Positions 6,097-8,914 of a stretch of 8,914 nt of DNA are shown here, in pieces. Origin of the DNA: AP-15 sp036008325 (GTDB taxonomy: Bacteria > Pseudomonadota > Alphaproteobacteria > ATCC43930 > CGMCC-115725). The position numbers were made by a program, and so were the translations under genes. The stretch's first letter is position 1; every line of letters begins with the position of its first letter. The notes under the pieces are model-generated. The model did no database searches and had not been told where the DNA came from. It saw nothing but the letters and a program-made list of their open reading frames with translations. The stretch is from NCBI GenBank assembly GCA_036008325.1, contig DASYNW010000201.1:1-8914 (forward strand), given 5' to 3'.

Positions 6097-6966
6097 ATGT
6101 CCTTCTCACCTCTCTATTATATGGTTCCGCTTGCCGTGATCGTGGCCCTCGTTGTGATTACCGCGACCGTGAAGATCCTGCGCGAATATGAGCGGGCTGT
6201 CGTCTTCACTCTCGGGCGTTTTCAGAAGGTGAAGGGGCCGGGTCTCGTCCTGTTGATCCCCTTTTTCCAGGAAATGGTGCGCGTGGATCTACGTATCCAG
6301 GTCATCGAGATACCAACCCAGGACGTGATCTCCCGCGACAACGTCTCGATGAAGGTCGATGCTGTCCTTTATTTCAACGTCGTGGATCCCGCACGGGCGA
6401 TCATCCAGGTTCAGCACTACCTTCCGGCGACGATCATGCTCGCCCAGACGACCCTGCGCGCAGTGCTGGGGCAGCATAAGCTCGACGAGATGCTGGCCGA
6501 GCGGAAAAAGCTCAGCGCCGACGTCCAGAGCATCCTCGACGCCCAAACCGAAACCTGGGGGATCAAGGTCAGCAACGTCGAGATCAGAACCGTCGAGCTC
6601 ACAGACAACATGGTGCGCGCCATCGCCAAACAGGCCGAGGCGGAACGCGACCGGCGGGCCAAGATCATCCATGCGGAAGCCGAGCTCCAGGCCTCGCAAA
6701 CCCTGGTTAACGCTGCTCAGATCCTGTCGAGCATTCCCGCCGCCATGCAGTTGCGCTACCTGCAAACCTTGACCGAGATCGGCGCCGAGCAGAATTCCAC
6801 CGTAGTCTTTCCGATGCCGATCGACCTGATCAAGCCGTTCCTCGATCTTATGGACAGATCCCGCAAGCCCGTCGGCGCCAAGGGCGCCCCTCTTGTGTCT
6901 TCGATCGAGGGCGCAGCAGAACCCTTGGACGCAGCGGGCGCGGACTCGCATCAGTCCGGGGCGTAA
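6097..6966 (+). CDS. SPFH/Band 7 domain membrane protein (stomatin/slipin-like)
   Basis: A 289-aa member of the stomatin/prohibitin/flotillin/HflK superfamily; these proteins oligomerise on the inner membrane and organise or guard membrane microdomains and proteases. An uncharged hydrophobic segment at about residues 5-25 is the membrane anchor. It is followed by the stomatin signature REYERAVVFTLGRF (29-42) and GPGLVLLIPFF (about 48-58). The SPFH domain runs to about residue 190. A charged coiled-coil stretch rich in Ala/Glu/Arg (about 175-215, including KQAEAERDRRAKIIHAEAEL) is the usual oligomerisation helix. A hydrophilic, Pro/Ala-rich tail of about 35 residues ends the protein. Slipin-type genes are usually paired with an nfeD gene for a membrane serine protease/OB-fold partner, but none is visible on either side. 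The gene looks monocistronic, with a strong ribosome site. Confidence 0.95.
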   Translation: MSFSPLYYMVPLAVIVALVVITATVKILREYERAVVFTLGRFQKVKGPGLVLLIPFFQEMVRVDLRIQVIEIPTQDVISRDNVSMKVDAVLYFNVVDPARAIIQVQHYLPATIMLAQTTLRAVLGQHKLDEMLAERKKLSADVQSILDAQTETWGIKVSNVEIRTVELTDNMVRAIAKQAEAERDRRAKIIHAEAELQASQTLVNAAQILSSIPAAMQLRYLQTLTEIGAEQNSTVVFPMPIDLIKPFLDLMDRSRKPVGAKGAPLVSSIEGAAEPLDAAGADSHQSGA

Positions 6967-7079
6967 TCGGCGATGTCATCATGACCGGGTATACGATCCT
7001 GACCGCGCTGCAAGACAGTCATCGGCGGGGGCGCGGGGCGAGGCGACCGGTCGGGCGGGACAAACCGGCTTGTGAGCGG

Positions 7080-7101
7080 GCACGCTGCTTCCGCGGCGTG
7101 C
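7080..7101 (+). promoter_or_regulatory. Tetraloop hairpin upstream of the monooxygenase gene
   Basis: GCACGCTGC (7080-7088) pairs with GCGGCGTGC (7093-7101) over a TTCC loop: nine pairs, one of them a T-G wobble. It sits 113 nt after the SPFH stop and 52 nt before the monooxygenase ATG, and is followed at once by AAGGAGGA (7102-7109). It could end the SPFH transcript, although no U-tract follows, or control translation by masking or exposing the adjacent Shine-Dalgarno sequence. Confidence 0.45.
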
Positions 7102-7153
7102 AAGGAGGATCTAATCTGCGAGCCAGCGCTCCAATACGAGGTTCGACGGCGTC

Positions 7154-8296
7154 ATGATCAAGCGGTTCCACTCCCTCTATGTCGGGCAGATCGCGCTCGA
7201 CAATATCGGGCTCGACGGCATCCCGGCGAACGACCGGCGCTATGCGAACGAGCGGCTCTCCGAAGTGTTCTGGACCGCGCGCGACGTGGCGCGGGTCATG
7301 GACGAGGAGGGCTATTACGCGCTGTGGACCGCCGAGCACCACTTCCAGCACGAGGGCTATGAGTGCCTGGCCAATCTGATCCAGCTCGGGCTGTGGCTGG
7401 CGACCCAGACCAAGCGCCTCAAATTCGGCTGCGGCTTCAATATTTTGCCGATGTGGCACCCGATCCGACTGGCCGAAGACTATGCGATGGCCGACATCGT
7501 CACCGACGGCCGGGTGATCCTGGGCGTCGGGCGCGGCTATCACACCCGTGAGGTCGAGACCTTCGGCGCGCCGCTCCTCGACACCGAGGCCAATCGCGAG
7601 ATTTTCGAGGAAGGGCTTCAGCTGATGCTGAAATGCTTCAACGAGGATTCGTTCCGCCACCAGGGCAAGTATTTCGAATGCCCGCCCAAGGTCCCCTATC
7701 GCGGCTACCAGCTCGACGAGATCACCTGTGTGCCGCGGCCGAAGCATCTGCCGGTCGAGATCTGGATGCCGATCGCCAGCGGCCGGACCATCGACATGAT
7801 GGCGCAATACGGCATCAAGGCGATGGTGACCCTGAACGGCGAAAAGATCCTCGACGACGTGATCCGCGCCTATCATGCCGCCTGCCATCGCCACGGCCGC
7901 GACGTGCAGCTCGGGGAGGACATGATCTGGGGCGCCGGCCTCTATCTCGCCGACAGCAAGGAAGAGGCGATGCGCCGGGTCGAGCCGTCGCACGACGAGC
8001 GCTATAAATGGTTCGCGCCGTTCGGCTTTGTCCGCTATGCCGACGAGCACGGCCGCACCTGGGGAACGCCGGGCGCGCCGTCGCGGGTGCCCTCGCTCGC
8101 CGACGGGGTCGCGCAAAAGGCGTGGTTCTGCGGCACCCCCAAAGAGGTCATCGACGGCATCAAATCGATCGAAGCCAAGTATCCGGGCCTCGAGGATTTC
8201 ATGATCCATTGGGCCGAAGGGCTGCCGCCCGACGAGTTCAAGGACCAGCTGCGCTGGTTCGCCCGCGACGTGATGCCAGCCTTTAGCCGCGGCTGA
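7154..8296 (+). CDS. LLM class flavin-dependent oxidoreductase (luciferase-like monooxygenase)
   Basis: A 380-aa TIM-barrel enzyme of the bacterial luciferase family. Members use reduced FMN (or F420 in some lineages) from a separate reductase to oxygenate or desulfonate small organics. Family marks: WTAEHHF at about 58-64, the strand-helix HPIRLAED at 102-109, DGRVILGVGRGY at 118-129, and the later PVEIWMPIASGRT block (near 198-210) that contacts flavin phosphate in relatives. Length is usual for single-subunit members. The ATG at 7154 is the first possible start after an in-frame TAA at 7112-7114; its own ribosome site is only GAGG 12 nt upstream. The reductase-like gene follows 43 bp later in the same direction, so the two are probably co-transcribed. 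The flavin reductase partner is not in the window. Family is firm; substrate is unknown. Confidence 0.93.
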   Translation: MIKRFHSLYVGQIALDNIGLDGIPANDRRYANERLSEVFWTARDVARVMDEEGYYALWTAEHHFQHEGYECLANLIQLGLWLATQTKRLKFGCGFNILPMWHPIRLAEDYAMADIVTDGRVILGVGRGYHTREVETFGAPLLDTEANREIFEEGLQLMLKCFNEDSFRHQGKYFECPPKVPYRGYQLDEITCVPRPKHLPVEIWMPIASGRTIDMMAQYGIKAMVTLNGEKILDDVIRAYHAACHRHGRDVQLGEDMIWGAGLYLADSKEEAMRRVEPSHDERYKWFAPFGFVRYADEHGRTWGTPGAPSRVPSLADGVAQKAWFCGTPKEVIDGIKSIEAKYPGLEDFMIHWAEGLPPDEFKDQLRWFARDVMPAFSRG

Positions 8297-8339
8297 TCGG
8301 CCGGTTGCGCCAACTTTCGTACGAGCGGGGAGGCGAGGA

Positions 8340-8914
8340 ATGAAAAAGGTCCAGATTGTCGATTATGGCGTGCCGGAAAACGTTGCGCAGTGCGTTGAAG
8401 CGCCCGATGTCGGCGCGCCGGGGCCGGGCGAGATCGTCTTCGACGTGCTGGCCTTTCCGATCAACCCGGCCGATATCTCGTTCTGCCGCGGCAATTACCG
8501 CCTGCATCCGGCTTTGCCGGCGACGCCGGGAGCCGAATGCGTCGGCCGGGTCGCGGCGGTCGGCGCCGGGGTCGGCGACATTCGGCCGGGCGACCTCGTC
8601 GTCAACATGCAGCGCGAGAACTGGGTGCAGCGCCGGCGCGTTGCCGCCGCCGATGCGATCCAATTGCCGGCCGGGCTCGATCTCGAACAGGCGGCGATGC
8701 TGCGGATCAACCCGGCGACGGCGCTGTTGCTGCTCGAAGACCATGTCGCGCTGAAGCCCGGCGAGTGGGTCATCCAGGACGTCGCCAACTCGGCCGTCGG
8801 GCGCCATCTGATCGTGCTCGCCAAAGCAAAGGGCGTGCGCACCCTCAACGTCGTGCGCCGCGACGACGTGACCGCGGAATTAAAGGCGCTCGGCGCTGAC
8901 ATCGTGCTGACCGA
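8340..8914 (+). CDS. Zinc-independent medium-chain reductase, trans-2-enoyl-CoA reductase (MECR/ETR)-like (partial, C-terminus cut)
   Basis: The first 191 residues of a medium-chain dehydrogenase/reductase are visible, about 55-60% of a usual 320-340-aa protein. It most resembles the 2-enoyl thioester reductase branch, which reduces the enoyl C=C bond with NADPH. NPADISFCRGNY (42-53) aligns with the segment carrying the catalytic Tyr of MECR/Etr1, here Tyr53. PGAEC(V)G at 63-69 and RPGD at 82-85 are family blocks. LRINPATALLLLE (121-133) and VIQDVANSAVGR (144-155) match the start of the cofactor domain, followed by the typical strand RTLNVVRR (167-174). The nucleotide motif reads NSAVG where NSGVG is usual. 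There are no structural-zinc cysteines. The ATG at 8340 follows GGGGAGG by 6 nt. It probably works with the preceding monooxygenase. Quinone reductase remains an alternative. Confidence 0.88.
   Translation, partial: MKKVQIVDYGVPENVAQCVEAPDVGAPGPGEIVFDVLAFPINPADISFCRGNYRLHPALPATPGAECVGRVAAVGAGVGDIRPGDLVVNMQRENWVQRRRVAAADAIQLPAGLDLEQAAMLRINPATALLLLEDHVALKPGEWVIQDVANSAVGRHLIVLAKAKGVRTLNVVRRDDVTAELKALGADIVLT

Noticed and set aside
6981..7075. Possible short protein of about 31 aa between the SPFH and monooxygenase genes
   Set aside because: An ATG frame is open but no ribosome site is convincing and the second half is Arg/Gly-rich, as expected by chance at this GC content.
7019..8209. 396-codon open frame on the minus strand across the monooxygenase gene
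   Set aside because: It is an antisense shadow of the luciferase-like gene, with shadow-like composition and no recognisable domain.

Overview
The window is a high-GC bacterial chromosome segment. Dense GC-rich codons, long open antisense shadows, a tRNA-Gly with an encoded CCA end and the mix of oxidoreductase families all suggest an alphaproteobacterium (Rhizobiales/Rhodospirillales-like), possibly soil-derived. That assignment is inference; no species-level marker is present. No transposase, integrase, CRISPR array or phage gene was found.

Layout from left to right. (1) Bases 1-581, minus strand: 5' part of a dienelactone hydrolase family gene, cut by the window edge just where the catalytic Asp is expected. 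It diverges from (2) a single-domain cupin gene (672-1127, +). (3) tRNA-Gly(CCC) at 1196-1269, then about 250 bp without a gene. (4) A DAO-family FAD-dependent amino acid/amine oxidase (1518-2624, +), convergent with (5) a three-gene minus-strand unit transcribed in the order amidohydrolase-2 family hydrolase (5625-4498), an unrecognised 145-aa protein (4432-3995) and a flavin amine oxidase of the MAO type (3967-2678). An imperfect inverted repeat lies between the two convergent ends. (6) A 471-bp divergent intergenic region without a credible gene. (7) A stomatin/slipin-like SPFH membrane protein (6097-6966, +), with no NfeD partner in view. (8) A luciferase-like flavin monooxygenase (7154-8296, +) followed 43 bp later by a medium-chain reductase resembling trans-2-enoyl-CoA reductase (8340 to the edge, +).

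Functionally this looks like an accessory catabolic neighbourhood: two flavin oxidases of different folds, a metal hydrolase, an alpha/beta hydrolase, a cupin, a flavin monooxygenase and an NADPH-type reductase. Such sets often degrade small organic acids, amines or aromatic/terpenoid compounds, but no substrate can be read from the sequence. The least explained parts are the 145-aa protein inside the minus-strand unit, the unpaired SPFH gene with a hairpin in its leader, and a perfect-looking hairpin plus a stray Shine-Dalgarno sequence ahead of the monooxygenase. I see no clear evidence of a wholly new system.
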